Assembly: GCA_026393755.1 (NCBI GenBank)
Contig: JAPKZO010000017.1
Location: 1-64,000 of the forward strand
Direction of reading: 5' to 3'
Length of the DNA stretch: 64,000 nt
From: Acidobacteriota bacterium
GTDB taxonomy: Bacteria; Acidobacteriota; Vicinamibacteria; Vicinamibacterales; JAKQTR01
Shown here: piece by piece, positions 25,975 through 35,052 of the stretch
Layout: each line of letters begins with the position of its first letter
Numbering within the stretch: the stretch's first letter is position 1
Notes under the pieces: generated by a model
The model's input: the letters and a program-made list of their open reading frames with translations, nothing else
Databases searched by the model: none
What the model was told of the DNA's origin: nothing
Program-made: the position numbers and the translations under genes

Positions 25975-27447
25975 CTAACGGCCCGTCATCAGGCGCAACG
26001 CACTCAGCAGCCCGACGCGCGCGCACCAGCCCATATCGGACGGCTCAGTATCGGTGGTGTTGGCCGGCGTGTCGCCCACCGAGTGGTAGAACGGGTCGCC
26101 ATCCACCGTGATCTTGCCCGGCTTCTCATCGGGGTACCAGTTGAGCGGCGGGAACCCCTCAGTGAGCGCCACTTCGTTGGGCTTGTCCCATGCCGAGGTG
26201 TAGAGCGTGACTGACGGATAGAGCGTCGCTCCCGGCGTCCTCGTATTCTGGAACACGTAGGAGTCGGTGCCGCCCTGTGACTTGATGCTGGCGGCATGCT
26301 CAGGAAACCCGCGCGTGCTGAGATGGTCCTTCATCACGGCCCGCGCCAGCGTGATGACGGCCGTGTTCACCGCGACGTCGTCTGGCTCCACGTAGAGCGC
26401 GTTTCTGGTCGATCCGAAGCCCGCCTGGTCGTAGTTGAACACGGCTTGCAGCTTGGACGCGTCCCTGTCCATCGCCGCGTAGTACTCGCGCGTGGACGAC
26501 ATCTCGCCCCCCCACGCCGCAAAGCGGATGTCCCACGCGGGATGCGCCAGCCTGCCCGCCTTGATGGCCGCGGCGGCGGTCCGCGCGATCTCGAGGATCG
26601 TCGCGACACCCGACGCGTTGTCGTCGGCACCAGGGCCGCCCGAGTCGGAATCGCCGTGCGCGCAGAACAGGACGTACTTCGTACGATCCTTGCCCGGAAG
26701 CGTCGCCACGACCGTCTCTCCGGGCGCGTTGCCCGACTTGGCGTCGAGCGCAAACGTAATGCGGACCTTCTCGCCTGCGGCTACGCGCTCGCGGATCGGG
26801 TTTGCTTCACGAGGCGACAGAACGAACACCGGAATCGTCCACGTACCGCGCGACCGCCCGATGTTTGGCCAGCCGGATGAGGAGACGCGGCCGTCGAAGA
26901 GCACCGCCACGCACCCGCTGGTGGTGGTGGGCGTGGGATTGCTGGAGACCAGGCACACGGCTCCTGGCGCGGCCTCCACCGAGAGCAGCCCCTCGCCCTT
27001 TCCTGACGGCGCTCCGAAGTTGGGCCATGTCGTCTTCAGCACCAGCGGAGCCGCAGCCGGGCGTCCGGCTGGCGTAGAGTCGCTGAGGGCACGAATGTCC
27101 CACGACACCGGTTGATACCAGTCGCGCGGCGTGTCCTGCCGGATCACCACCTCGAGTCCTGCTTCCTTGAACGCCGCCGCCAGCCACGCGGCCGACTCGT
27201 GATTCGACGGCGTCCCGTACATGCGTGTGCCGATTCCCACGAGACGACGCACCGTCTCCACCATCCGCTGCTCGGAGACGGTCGCGGCAAGGGCCCGCTC
27301 AGCGGCGAGATTCGGTGCCGGTGGTGTTTTCGGGGCTGGCGCAGTCTGTGCCGACGGGGCCGCCACACCGAAGGCGAGCACGAAGCCAGCGACGAGAGAC
27401 GGCGACAGGATCAGACGGCGCAGGACACGAATGCCATTCAGGGACAT
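25975..27447 (-). CDS. Secreted M28-family zinc peptidase
   Basis: 490-residue exported aminopeptidase-like enzyme. After the signal peptide (LILSPSLVAGFVLAFGVAAPSA) there is a PA-like inserted region, then the M28 core. Metal ligands are visible in FCAHGDSDSGGPGADDNASG (His and Asp). The GE dyad appears as WGGEMSS, and a late His lies in DPFYHSVGDTPAN. ATG 27447 has an AGAGG site. It sits upstream of the S9 peptidase on the same strand, separated by the inverted repeat. Confidence 0.88.
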   Translation of the reverse strand: MSLNGIRVLRRLILSPSLVAGFVLAFGVAAPSAQTAPAPKTPPAPNLAAERALAATVSEQRMVETVRRLVGIGTRMYGTPSNHESAAWLAAAFKEAGLEVVIRQDTPRDWYQPVSWDIRALSDSTPAGRPAAAPLVLKTTWPNFGAPSGKGEGLLSVEAAPGAVCLVSSNPTPTTTSGCVAVLFDGRVSSSGWPNIGRSRGTWTIPVFVLSPREANPIRERVAAGEKVRITFALDAKSGNAPGETVVATLPGKDRTKYVLFCAHGDSDSGGPGADDNASGVATILEIARTAAAAIKAGRLAHPAWDIRFAAWGGEMSSTREYYAAMDRDASKLQAVFNYDQAGFGSTRNALYVEPDDVAVNTAVITLARAVMKDHLSTRGFPEHAASIKSQGGTDSYVFQNTRTPGATLYPSVTLYTSAWDKPNEVALTEGFPPLNWYPDEKPGKITVDGDPFYHSVGDTPANTTDTEPSDMGWCARVGLLSALRLMTGR

Positions 27448-27671
27448 CAGCTACCTCTGGGAGCAGCATATAGTGGCCGGGACGGAGAACGTACGGAGTC
27501 TCGGCATAATCGCAGAAATGTCACAGGCCGCATTGCCGCTCACCGCGCGCCAAGACCGCGGAGAACTTGCCCATCGATGCGAGCGAAAGCGGGGGCGCGG
27601 CCGAAGAATGACACAGGCAGCCGGGGGGGGGCCGATCCAGACCTCGGTCGGTGGATTCCGAGTCGTCACTG

Positions 27672-28046
27672 CTACGACCTGTCGGTGGTCAGGTGATACC
27701 CGAAGCCGGCGGCAAGGAGCGCTTCAATCACCACGACGATCCAGGCCCTCGGGCCGATCGTGCCGCCGAGCACACCGACCAGCGTGACCGCCGTCAAGAC
27801 CAGCGTCAAGACCAACCCGCCCGTCACAATGGCACGGCGCGCGGGCGAGGCTGATGCGCCGCGGGCGACCCACAGGATCGTGGAGTAACCGAAGAACATC
27901 GCGCCGCACCGCCGCGCCATGTAGACAGTTGCCGCGTCGTCCGGGAGACCCCAGTCAGCCAACATGAACGATGGAGCGAAGAGCCACGCCACGCCGAGGA
28001 GTCCCGTAATAACGGCGCCAATGGTGAAGAGCGTTTTGATCGACAC
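27672..28046 (-). CDS. Small four-helix membrane protein of unknown function
   Basis: About 124 residues with four hydrophobic segments (LFTIGAVITGLLGVAWLF; MFFGYSTILWVARG; AIVTGGLVLTLVLTAVTLVG; WIVVVIEALLAAGFGYHL). Conserved-looking residues are LPDDAATVYMARRCGAMFFG. GTG 28046 with AAAGGG about seven bases before it is preferred to a TTG five codons upstream. A minus-strand TATACT at 28130-28135 is a possible -10. No family assigned. The flanks (27448-27671 and 28047-28192) show nothing else. Confidence 0.6.
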   Translation of the reverse strand: MSIKTLFTIGAVITGLLGVAWLFAPSFMLADWGLPDDAATVYMARRCGAMFFGYSTILWVARGASASPARRAIVTGGLVLTLVLTAVTLVGVLGGTIGPRAWIVVVIEALLAAGFGYHLTTDRS

Positions 28047-28192
28047 GAGCGACCCTTTCAATCAGTCTGGACCCGAATGCTACCTCTGTGCCCACGTCGC
28101 GCGTCCTTTCCTCGAACTCTCTGCTCGTGAGTATATGACGATCAAGCTGGCCAAACGGTCGGAATTCTGGGGGTGACGTTGCGACGTAGAAT

Positions 28193-28858
28193 ATGGCCCA
28201 CGCCATGACCCACGCGCCATCCACCGACGCTCTCGCCCGCACACTGTGGAACTACATGCTCCTGCGCCAGACGCTGGTCGAGAGCGACGTCATCGTGGCG
28301 CTTGGCAGCAACGATCTGCGCGTCGCCGAGCACGCGGCCGATCTGTTCCTGCGGGGGTTGGCGCCGTTGCTTGTCTGCTCGGGCCACCTCGGCCGCCTCA
28401 CCTCGGGGCGATTTCATCGAAGCGAAGCCGAGCTGTTCGCCGACGTCGCGGCCGCCCGGGGAGTTTCACGCTCTGCCATTCTGCTCGAAGCGCGCTCGAC
28501 CAACACCGGCGACAACATCACGTTCTCCCGTGCCCTGTTGAAACAGCGAGGCGTCGATCCGCAACGCGTCATCCTCGTTCAGAAGCCGTATATGGAGCGA
28601 CGCGCGTTGGCGACCTTCCGGCAACGGTGGCCAGGCACCGATGTCCTCGTATCGTCGCCGCCAATCGACTTCGACCACTACCCCACCGTGGAGCTCCCCA
28701 AAGCTCTCGTGATCAACATCCTGGTTGGCGACGTGCAGCGGATTCGGGTCTATGCGGATCGCGGATTCCAGATTGCTCAGCCGATGCCGGATCACGTGTG
28801 GGAGGCGTGGGAGGAATTGGTCGCCAGGGGCTACACGACGCACCTCGTGCGGGACTGA
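28193..28858 (+). CDS. YdcF/DUF218 family protein
   Basis: 221-residue protein with the DUF218 core: DVIVALGSNDLRVAEHAADL, LLVCSGHLG, SEAELFADVAAARGV, RSTNTGDNITFS and VILVQKPYMERRA. E. coli YdcF binds S-adenosylmethionine, but the reaction of the family is unknown. No signal peptide, so probably cytoplasmic. A TAGAAT box at 28187-28192 suggests that ATG 28205 may be the real start on a nearly leaderless mRNA. Confidence 0.85.
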   Translation: MAHAMTHAPSTDALARTLWNYMLLRQTLVESDVIVALGSNDLRVAEHAADLFLRGLAPLLVCSGHLGRLTSGRFHRSEAELFADVAAARGVSRSAILLEARSTNTGDNITFSRALLKQRGVDPQRVILVQKPYMERRALATFRQRWPGTDVLVSSPPIDFDHYPTVELPKALVINILVGDVQRIRVYADRGFQIAQPMPDHVWEAWEELVARGYTTHLVRD

Positions 28859-28951
28859 TCGCGCCCCGAGAGTACTCCGCGATTGAATCCCCGTGCGGTT
28901 GACGCTACGCTGCTCGGTAGGGCGCCGCATTGCTCGATGGAGGAGGGCCGC

Positions 28952-30223
28952 ATGAGACGTCGACTGTTTCTCGAAGGACTGGGCGGCGCGGCTGGCGCAC
29001 TGATGCTGCGGTCCGGAACCGCTGATGCGGCGGCGCTCGCGCCGATCGTTTCGACCCAAGCCAGTCAGACTCCAAACTGGTCGCTCATCAGATCACAGTT
29101 CCGACTGCCCCGCGACACCGCGTACTTGAACACCGCCGGACTCGGCGCATCGCCGGTCGTCGTCATCGACACGGTGAAGGCGCGCATGGACCGCGAAGAG
29201 GAGAATCCCGCTCCCGGGCACAACGAAGACGACTGGCGGCGCATCAGGGGAAAGTGCGCGGCGCTCCTGGGTTCGGAGTGTCGCGGCCAAGACATCGCGT
29301 TTCTATCGACGGCCACCGAGGGCATCAACGCCATCCTCAATACGGTTCCGCTCGGGCAGGGTGACGAGATCGTCACATCGACCCACGAGCACGCCGGGCT
29401 GGTCATTCCATTGCTGCACAAGATGCGGACCACCGGCTGCGTGGTGCGGACGTTCGAACCGGATCTCGTTCGTGCGCGGGGCAATACCGACCGCATTGCG
29501 GCCGTCACGACTGCGCGAACGCGCCTGATCTTCATCAGCCATGTGACGTGCACCACCGGCCAGCTCATGCCAGTTGCGGAGATTGGCCGATTCGCGCGTG
29601 ACCGGGGCATCACATTCGCGCTCGATGGCGCGCAATCGCTGGGCCACGTCCCGTTCGACGTCAGCCGCACGTTCGCCGATTACTACGCGGCGAGCGGCCA
29701 CAAGTGGGTGATGGGACCGAAGCGGACGGGCCTGCTCTACGTGCACCCCGACCGCCAGGCGGCGGCCGTACCCACTGTGGTCGGCGCCTATTCAGACGAA
29801 AGCAGCAACCTGTTCGCGCGGACGCTGACGCTCAGGCCCAACGCGCAGCGCTTCGAGTACGGGACACAGAACAACGCCCTGATCTACGGCCTCGAGGCCG
29901 CCGTGGACTACGTCTCGGGGCTTGGCATGGAGGCGTTGTGGCAGCGCAACAGGGCCCTCGCTGAACGCTGCCGGGCGGGACTCCAAGGACTCAAAGATGT
30001 CGAGATCCTGTCGCCGGCAGACGCCGACAGCCGCACCGCGATTCTCACGTTTCGTGTCGGGGGTCGGGACAACGGCTCCGTGGCCTCGTCGCTGATGGGC
30101 CAGCGGCTTCGCGCGCGGAGCGTCAAAGAGGGCGGGCTCGACGCCGTGCGCGCGTCTTTCCACGCGTGCAACGATGAGACCCACGTCGATCGCCTGATCG
30201 CCGCCGTCTCAAACCTCAGGTGA
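28952..30223 (+). CDS. Tat-exported class V aminotransferase
   Basis: 423-residue PLP enzyme related to cysteine desulfurase and isopenicillin-N epimerase. The PLP lysine is in SGHKWVMGPKRTGLLYV and the cofactor aspartate in FALDGAQSLGHVP. The N-terminus MRRRLFLEGLGGAAGALML is a twin-arginine signal. ATG 28952 is chosen for its GGAGGAGG site. Export of a folded cofactor enzyme fits the Tat route. Its 3' end overlaps the convergent proline dehydrogenase by 8 bp. Exact substrate unknown. Confidence 0.87.
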   Translation: MRRRLFLEGLGGAAGALMLRSGTADAAALAPIVSTQASQTPNWSLIRSQFRLPRDTAYLNTAGLGASPVVVIDTVKARMDREEENPAPGHNEDDWRRIRGKCAALLGSECRGQDIAFLSTATEGINAILNTVPLGQGDEIVTSTHEHAGLVIPLLHKMRTTGCVVRTFEPDLVRARGNTDRIAAVTTARTRLIFISHVTCTTGQLMPVAEIGRFARDRGITFALDGAQSLGHVPFDVSRTFADYYAASGHKWVMGPKRTGLLYVHPDRQAAAVPTVVGAYSDESSNLFARTLTLRPNAQRFEYGTQNNALIYGLEAAVDYVSGLGMEALWQRNRALAERCRAGLQGLKDVEILSPADADSRTAILTFRVGGRDNGSVASSLMGQRLRARSVKEGGLDAVRASFHACNDETHVDRLIAAVSNLR

Positions 30224-31145
30224 AGAGGCTCTTGAGGACGAACCAGACATTGGCGGGGCGTTCGGCCAGCCGTCGCATGTACCAGGGAAACCAGAACGTG
30301 CCATACGCGATGAGCACGCGCACGCTGGCGCCATCCTTGACGAGGCGCAACTGTTCGTCGCGCTGGATGCCGTACAGCATGTGCACCTCGACGCCGCGCG
30401 CCGGGACGCCGGCCCGTTCGGCGTGCGCCTGGATGCGAGCGATCAGCGGCACGTCGTGCGTGCCGAAGACGGGGCGGAAGCTCGCTTTGCGCCCAGACGG
30501 CTCAAGCATCGCCGCCGCCAGCGCGAAGTAGTGCTTGTCGACGTCTGCCTTCTTCGCCATCGCGACCGTCGCCGGCTCCTTGTAGGCGCCTTTGACAAGT
30601 CGCACCCCGATCCCCTGCTCACGCAGCGCCTTCAGGTCGTTCATGGACCGATGGAGGTAGGCCTGCAGGCACACGCCCACGTTGTCGAATTGCGCGCCCA
30701 GCCGCCGCGTCAGGTCGAGCGTCGCCTCGACGTACTGGGACTGTTCCATGTCGATCCACAGGTAGCTGCCCGCCGCCTTCGCGCGAGCAGCCAGCGAACG
30801 GAGATTCTCGAAGCACCGTTCTGGGTCGAGGTCGAGACCGAGCTGCGTTGGCTTGACCGAGGGTTCGCAGGGGATGCCGGCCGCCTTGATCCGATCGATC
30901 GCGCCGAGGTAGTGCCCAGTGACGTACTCCGCTTCGGCCCAGTCGCTCACGTTCTCGCCGAGGCGCGTGAACGTCGCGTAGATGCCTTGAGGCCTCAGCA
31001 CCTCTGCCGCGGCGAGCATGTCTTCGAAGTTCTCGCCGGGCATGAATCGCCGGGCGGCCCGCTTCACGAACCACAGGCTCTGGCCGTGGCTGCGCATCCA
31101 TCGGTTCTCGGATATCGCCAGCAGCACGCTCCGCATGACGCTCAT
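30216..31145 (-). CDS. Proline dehydrogenase (monofunctional)
   Basis: 309-residue FAD-dependent proline dehydrogenase, oxidising proline to pyrroline-5-carboxylate. Barrel motifs LWIDMEQSQYVEATLDL and RLVKGAYKEPATVA are present. The proline-binding signature at the C-terminus is YGTFWFPWYMRRLAERPANV, with the Arg pair. It lacks the PutA DNA-binding and P5C dehydrogenase parts, so the partner must be elsewhere. ATG 31145 has an AGGGAGG site. Confidence 0.93.
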   Translation of the reverse strand: MSVMRSVLLAISENRWMRSHGQSLWFVKRAARRFMPGENFEDMLAAAEVLRPQGIYATFTRLGENVSDWAEAEYVTGHYLGAIDRIKAAGIPCEPSVKPTQLGLDLDPERCFENLRSLAARAKAAGSYLWIDMEQSQYVEATLDLTRRLGAQFDNVGVCLQAYLHRSMNDLKALREQGIGVRLVKGAYKEPATVAMAKKADVDKHYFALAAAMLEPSGRKASFRPVFGTHDVPLIARIQAHAERAGVPARGVEVHMLYGIQRDEQLRLVKDGASVRVLIAYGTFWFPWYMRRLAERPANVWFVLKSLFT

Positions 31146-31271
31146 GGCGGTCGCCTCCCTCGGGTGCCCCGTAGAATATCTCTAAACGGGGCCGTACGGT
31201 ACCGAGGACGCCGACAGTGAGCAGCACCCGCAAGGCGGGGTTCGCGGTTCGGCAAGAACGCGCAGAAGCCC

Positions 31272-33614
31272 CTACATCAGCGTGAAATTGACCGTCACCG
31301 TCATCACGACATTCAGCGGGACGTCGTTGACCTGTGTAGGCGTAAATTCCCACTGACGGACGGCATCAAGCGCCGCCTGGTCAAGCAACGGAATCGACCG
31401 CAGCACCTTGGCATCGATCACTTTCCCGTCTTTGCCGATCACCACTTCGAGAATGACGACGCCCTGGACACCGGCGTCTTTTGCCTCCGCTGGATACACC
31501 GCCTTTACGTCGACGACCTTGGTCGGCGGCCGGATGCCGCCGCCTACGCGGACCGTGTCGGGAGGAAGTGGCGGTGGCGGAGGATACGCAGTGCCTCCTG
31601 AAACGACACCGCCGGTGACGCCCCCTGGCACGCCTCCCGTCACTCCTCCTGCGATACCGCCTGGTACGCCTCCCCCTACTCCGCCGCCGACGCCCGTCCC
31701 GAAGCCGCTACCGGCGCCCACGCCCGTTCCAGAGCCAGACGCGCTGAGCGTGAAGTTGACGGTCATCGTCGCGATCACGGGAATAGGCGCACCGTTCAGC
31801 AGCGTCGGGACAAACTCCCACTGGCGGACGGCGTCAAGCGCGGCCTGATCGAGCAGCGGAATCGAGCGCAGTACGCGCACGGTGCTCACTCTGCCCTCTT
31901 CGCCGATGACCGCTTCGACGATGACCACGCCCTGCACGCGGGCGTTGAGTGCGACGGCCGGATAAACCGGCTTCACGTCCTTGAGCTTCTTCGGGGGAGC
32001 GATGTGGCCTCCGACCCTCACCGCGTTTGGCGGAATCTCGGCCCACTGATGCTGCTCATTCATCGTGCCTGTCTGCTGACTCGGTGGCAGACCTGGCACG
32101 AGCCTGGCGGTGGCTCGGTCCGAGTCGAATTCGCACCCGATGGTGAAGTTGGCGAACGCCCTACCGAGGGGCTTGAACTTCGTCTGGCGCACTGCCTCAA
32201 GGGCGGCGTCTCGAAACGGATCGAACAGCCGCGCGGCCATGCCATCGGCGCGTGACTTCGCCTCGAACGCAATCTTGTTTGCGTGGATCGCAAAGCTCGT
32301 AGCCTGGGCAGTGATGACGTTACCTGACGCGTCGATGCCCGCCGCCACAGTGACCGTCCCGCTCCATCCCGCCTCCAGCGCGTCGGGCGGATAGATCACG
32401 GTCCCCAGCCGGGTAATCTCGGGCCAGGCCGGGCCAGCCGGCCCGGTCATCATTCCGGGCCGCGGTGCCTGCGAGTTCGGCCCCGCGGTCGGTTTGCTCT
32501 GAGGCTTGGCCGTCGCGGATGCGGACGGAGCGTCTGGCCGCTTCAGGGCAGCCGGCGTGGTCGCCGGCGCGGAATACGCCTGAACCTCCCCGACGACTGG
32601 CGGTTGAGCGCCGTCAGCCCAGAGCGGAAAGGCCTGCACAATCAGCCAACCTCCGCACGCGAGCAAGATCAGCACGACGGCAAACGACGCAGCGAGACGA
32701 AAGCGTGACATCGGCGTCTCCTTGATGAGCATCGCCACCCGTTGACGCAGGTGGCCGTGTTTCAGAAACAGGGCGGCCGGTTGAAGCATCGGCGCCGGTC
32801 CGGTGGCGGCCAGCCTCAACAGCGCGTGCAAGTACGACCGGCGATCTCCGATCAACCGTACGACCTCGCGGTCGATCACCTGTTCGGCGGTGAGGTGAAT
32901 CTGGTCGGTCAGCCACCAGATCGCCGGATGGAACCACAGAACCGCGCACACAAATTCTTCGGCCAGCGCGCGCAACCAGTCGCGTCGCCGCACGTGCAGC
33001 AACTCATGACAGGCGATGGCAGACTGTTCGGCCGGCGCATACTCCAGGAACCCATCGGGAACCAGGACCACGGGCTGGCGCAGACCAAAGGTGACGGGCC
33101 TCTGGACTCGGGGCGATACGCGGAACGATGCGGTGGCCCCCACGACGGACTCGGCCACCCCGACGGCCGCCGGCTGGGGCTCAAGCGCCTTGGATGAGCG
33201 CCGAAGCCTCATCAGCGAAATCAGACCCAGTCCCAGCCAGCCGGTGCGGCAGACGACGCCTATTGCGAGCACCCCGATGGCGATCGGCCGCCACGGAGCC
33301 GACGATGACGGAGCCGGCCCCGCAGCCGTATACCCTGAGATTGCCACCGAGGGCAGCTCAGCCCGAGCGTCGACAGGGCTCGACGCCGCAGCGGGAGGCC
33401 GGGCGTCGACCGACGCCAGGGAGCCCGCCGGCGCGACCGCCCACGGCTGGAGCAGCGGCAGCGCCACACATACGAGGAGCAAGGTGCGGAGGAAGATCAG
33501 CCTGGCGCCGGGTTCCCGTACCCGCAGCCATACCAGCAGCAGCCCGCCAGCCGCCACGATGGCAGTCACCTGGACGGCCCAGGCCAGAAGGTTCGCCAAC
33601 GACCACTGGAACAT
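31272..33614 (-). CDS. M56 (BlaR-like) peptidase fused to three TonB-C-like domains
   Basis: 780 residues. Residues 1-~310 are the M56 membrane domain with zinc motif HELLH (CHELLHVRRRDW). From ~385 come three successive TonB C-terminal-like units: EITRLGTVIYPPDALEAG, PPKKLKDVKPVYPAVAL and PPTKVVDVKAVYPAEA. The last two share a nearly identical block (VLRSIPLLDQAALDAVRQ). A Gly/Val/Pro-rich stretch (~650-690) joins them. The layout suggests envelope sensing coupled to TonB-like contacts. It follows blaI by 2 bp. Signal unknown. Confidence 0.88.
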   Translation of the reverse strand: MFQWSLANLLAWAVQVTAIVAAGGLLLVWLRVREPGARLIFLRTLLLVCVALPLLQPWAVAPAGSLASVDARPPAAASSPVDARAELPSVAISGYTAAGPAPSSSAPWRPIAIGVLAIGVVCRTGWLGLGLISLMRLRRSSKALEPQPAAVGVAESVVGATASFRVSPRVQRPVTFGLRQPVVLVPDGFLEYAPAEQSAIACHELLHVRRRDWLRALAEEFVCAVLWFHPAIWWLTDQIHLTAEQVIDREVVRLIGDRRSYLHALLRLAATGPAPMLQPAALFLKHGHLRQRVAMLIKETPMSRFRLAASFAVVLILLACGGWLIVQAFPLWADGAQPPVVGEVQAYSAPATTPAALKRPDAPSASATAKPQSKPTAGPNSQAPRPGMMTGPAGPAWPEITRLGTVIYPPDALEAGWSGTVTVAAGIDASGNVITAQATSFAIHANKIAFEAKSRADGMAARLFDPFRDAALEAVRQTKFKPLGRAFANFTIGCEFDSDRATARLVPGLPPSQQTGTMNEQHQWAEIPPNAVRVGGHIAPPKKLKDVKPVYPAVALNARVQGVVIVEAVIGEEGRVSTVRVLRSIPLLDQAALDAVRQWEFVPTLLNGAPIPVIATMTVNFTLSASGSGTGVGAGSGFGTGVGGGVGGGVPGGIAGGVTGGVPGGVTGGVVSGGTAYPPPPPLPPDTVRVGGGIRPPTKVVDVKAVYPAEAKDAGVQGVVILEVVIGKDGKVIDAKVLRSIPLLDQAALDAVRQWEFTPTQVNDVPLNVVMTVTVNFTLM

Positions 33615-33616
33615 CC

Positions 33617-33988
33617 TTAGACCTCCTCGATCTCCCTGGCCAATGTCTCGAGTTCCTTCCGGGTTAGACGCCGATCTTTGACAAGTTGCACCAGGAGAGG
33701 CTGGGCTGCGCCGTCAAAGACGCGGTCGACGAACTCGCGTACCATCGATCGGACAGCGGCCGATTCGGGTCTGGTTGGCCGGTAGACATAGGCCCGGTCG
33801 TCGCGCCGGCGTTTGACGTGCCCCTTCCCTTCCAGCACGCCCATCATCGTCATGACGGTGGTGTAGGCGACTTTGCGGCGCTCGCGGAGCACCTCGTAGA
33901 CGTCGCGGACGGTCGCCTCCTGCTTCTGCCAGACCACCTTCATGATCTCGAGTTCGAGCGGGGTGAGGATCGCGGCCTTCGGTCTCAT
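33617..33988 (-). CDS. BlaI/MecI-family transcriptional repressor
   Basis: 123-residue winged-helix repressor starting MRPKAAILTPLELEIMKVVW. The recognition region is VAYTTVMTMMGVLEGKGHVK and a C-terminal dimerisation part ends EIEEV. ATG 33988 is chosen by homology; a longer frame to 34165 would run through the promoter. Its stop is 2 bp from the M56-TonB gene, whose ribosome site (AAGG) overlaps it. A 16-bp palindrome sits four bases upstream of the start codon, so autorepression is likely. It is only distantly similar to the BlaI at 1861-2253. Confidence 0.92.
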   Translation of the reverse strand: MRPKAAILTPLELEIMKVVWQKQEATVRDVYEVLRERRKVAYTTVMTMMGVLEGKGHVKRRRDDRAYVYRPTRPESAAVRSMVREFVDRVFDGAAQPLLVQLVKDRRLTRKELETLAREIEEV

Positions 33989-33991
33989 ATG

Positions 33992-34027
33992 TACTAATAC
34001 CTTAGTATGTAGTATAAGGTTTGTCAA
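33992..34027 (-). promoter_or_regulatory. blaI-M56/TonB promoter and operator
   Basis: On the minus strand TTGACA (34022-34027), a 17-bp spacer and TAAGGT (33999-34004). The palindrome TACTAAGGTATTAGTA (33992-34007; arms TACTAA/TTAGTA) covers the -10 and start site. A TACTACAT half-site like the classical Bla operator lies in the spacer. ATG 33988 is ~10 nt from the -10, so the mRNA is probably leaderless. Confidence 0.7.
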
Positions 34028-34121
34028 GCCCCGGATGGACACGGTTCGGGATTCGGGCGGAACAAAGGCGAGGCGCAGAGCGCCGCGGTCATGATACGCT
34101 CTTGCGACAGGATGGACGTCG

Positions 34122-34973
34122 ATGATCCCACCTGATCCAACTCGAGAACGCCGAACGCCGCGCATCCGGCGCGTGCCCAGTTTGTTTGTCTCGCACGGAT
34201 CCCCGCTGACGGTGGTCGACGCGGACTACGCGAGCACGTTGCGCAAGTTCGGGTCACGCCAGAAGAACCTGCGTGCCATCATCATCGTTTCTGCCCACTG
34301 GCAGACCACGGGACAGATCCACGTTTCGAGCCATCCTGCCCCGCACCTCGTGTACGACTTCGTCGGCTTTCCGAGCTGGCTCTACAGTTTTTCGTACACC
34401 GCTCGGGGCGATCGGGCCATGGCGCAGACCGTCGCGCTCAGGCTGCAGCGCGGGGGCGTCGATGCCAGGCTCGATCCCGAGCGCGGGCTCGATCACGGTG
34501 TGTGGGTGCCGCTGAGCATCGCCTTTCCCGAGGCGGACATTCCCGTTGTGCAGATCTCGCTGCCGAGCCCCTCACGGCCGGAGACGCTGCTCGCGATGGG
34601 TCGATCGCTGGCGTCGCTCCGGTCGGAGAACGTGCTGCTCGTCGGCTCGGGCGGCCTGGTGCACAACCTCGCGAGGCTGCAGGACGACACACCCGACGAC
34701 ATCGCCGACGCGTGGGCCGCTGAGTTCGACACGTGGGCGAGGGAACAGGCCGGCAAGATGAACACGGCGGGGCTTGTGGACTACCAGCGCCTGGCGCCGC
34801 ACGCGGCGGCTGCAGTGCCCACGTCGGAGCACTACGATCCGCTGTTGTTCATCATGGGAACCGCCATCTCAGGCGATACAGTGATGGACGTATATGAGGG
34901 ATTCCGGTACGGTTCGCTGTCTCTGAGGTCGTTTGCGCTGGCTGGAAGACGACGCGAGGACAGAGGCTACTAA
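34122..34973 (+). CDS. DODA-type class III extradiol ring-cleavage dioxygenase
   Basis: 283-residue LigB-superfamily protein related to 4,5-DOPA dioxygenase (YgiD/DODA), a non-haem metal enzyme cleaving catechol rings. Conserved His positions are seen in FVSHGSPL, VSAHWQT and LDHGVWVPL; the last is the most diagnostic. The C-terminus YDPLLFIMGTAI is also family-like. The region to the left carries the divergent blaI promoter. The natural substrate cannot be told from the sequence. Confidence 0.88.
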   Translation: MIPPDPTRERRTPRIRRVPSLFVSHGSPLTVVDADYASTLRKFGSRQKNLRAIIIVSAHWQTTGQIHVSSHPAPHLVYDFVGFPSWLYSFSYTARGDRAMAQTVALRLQRGGVDARLDPERGLDHGVWVPLSIAFPEADIPVVQISLPSPSRPETLLAMGRSLASLRSENVLLVGSGGLVHNLARLQDDTPDDIADAWAAEFDTWAREQAGKMNTAGLVDYQRLAPHAAAAVPTSEHYDPLLFIMGTAISGDTVMDVYEGFRYGSLSLRSFALAGRRREDRGY

Positions 34974-34974
34974 T

Positions 34975-35052
34975 AGAGTCTGGGGACGGGTTAGTTTTCC
35001 ACAGCCGCGCGAAATCGGCGTACCTGAGGAAAACTGACCCGTCCCCAACTCT
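34975..35052. repeat. Imperfect inverted repeat (REP/hairpin element)
   Basis: Arms of about 25 bp (34975-35000 and 35028-35052), both built on GGGGACGGG followed by TTAGTTTTCC or TCAGTTTTCC. They differ by one mismatch and one 1-nt indel and are separated by 27 nt. It begins at the stop of the dioxygenase gene, so it may act as a terminator. It looks like a dispersed REP-type element. The rest of 34974-35305 holds no gene I can support. Confidence 0.7.

Noticed and set aside
31600-31740. Short tandem GC-rich repeats suggestive of a DNA satellite
   Set aside because: They encode the Gly/Val/Pro-rich linker of the M56-TonB protein in frame; protein low complexity explains them.
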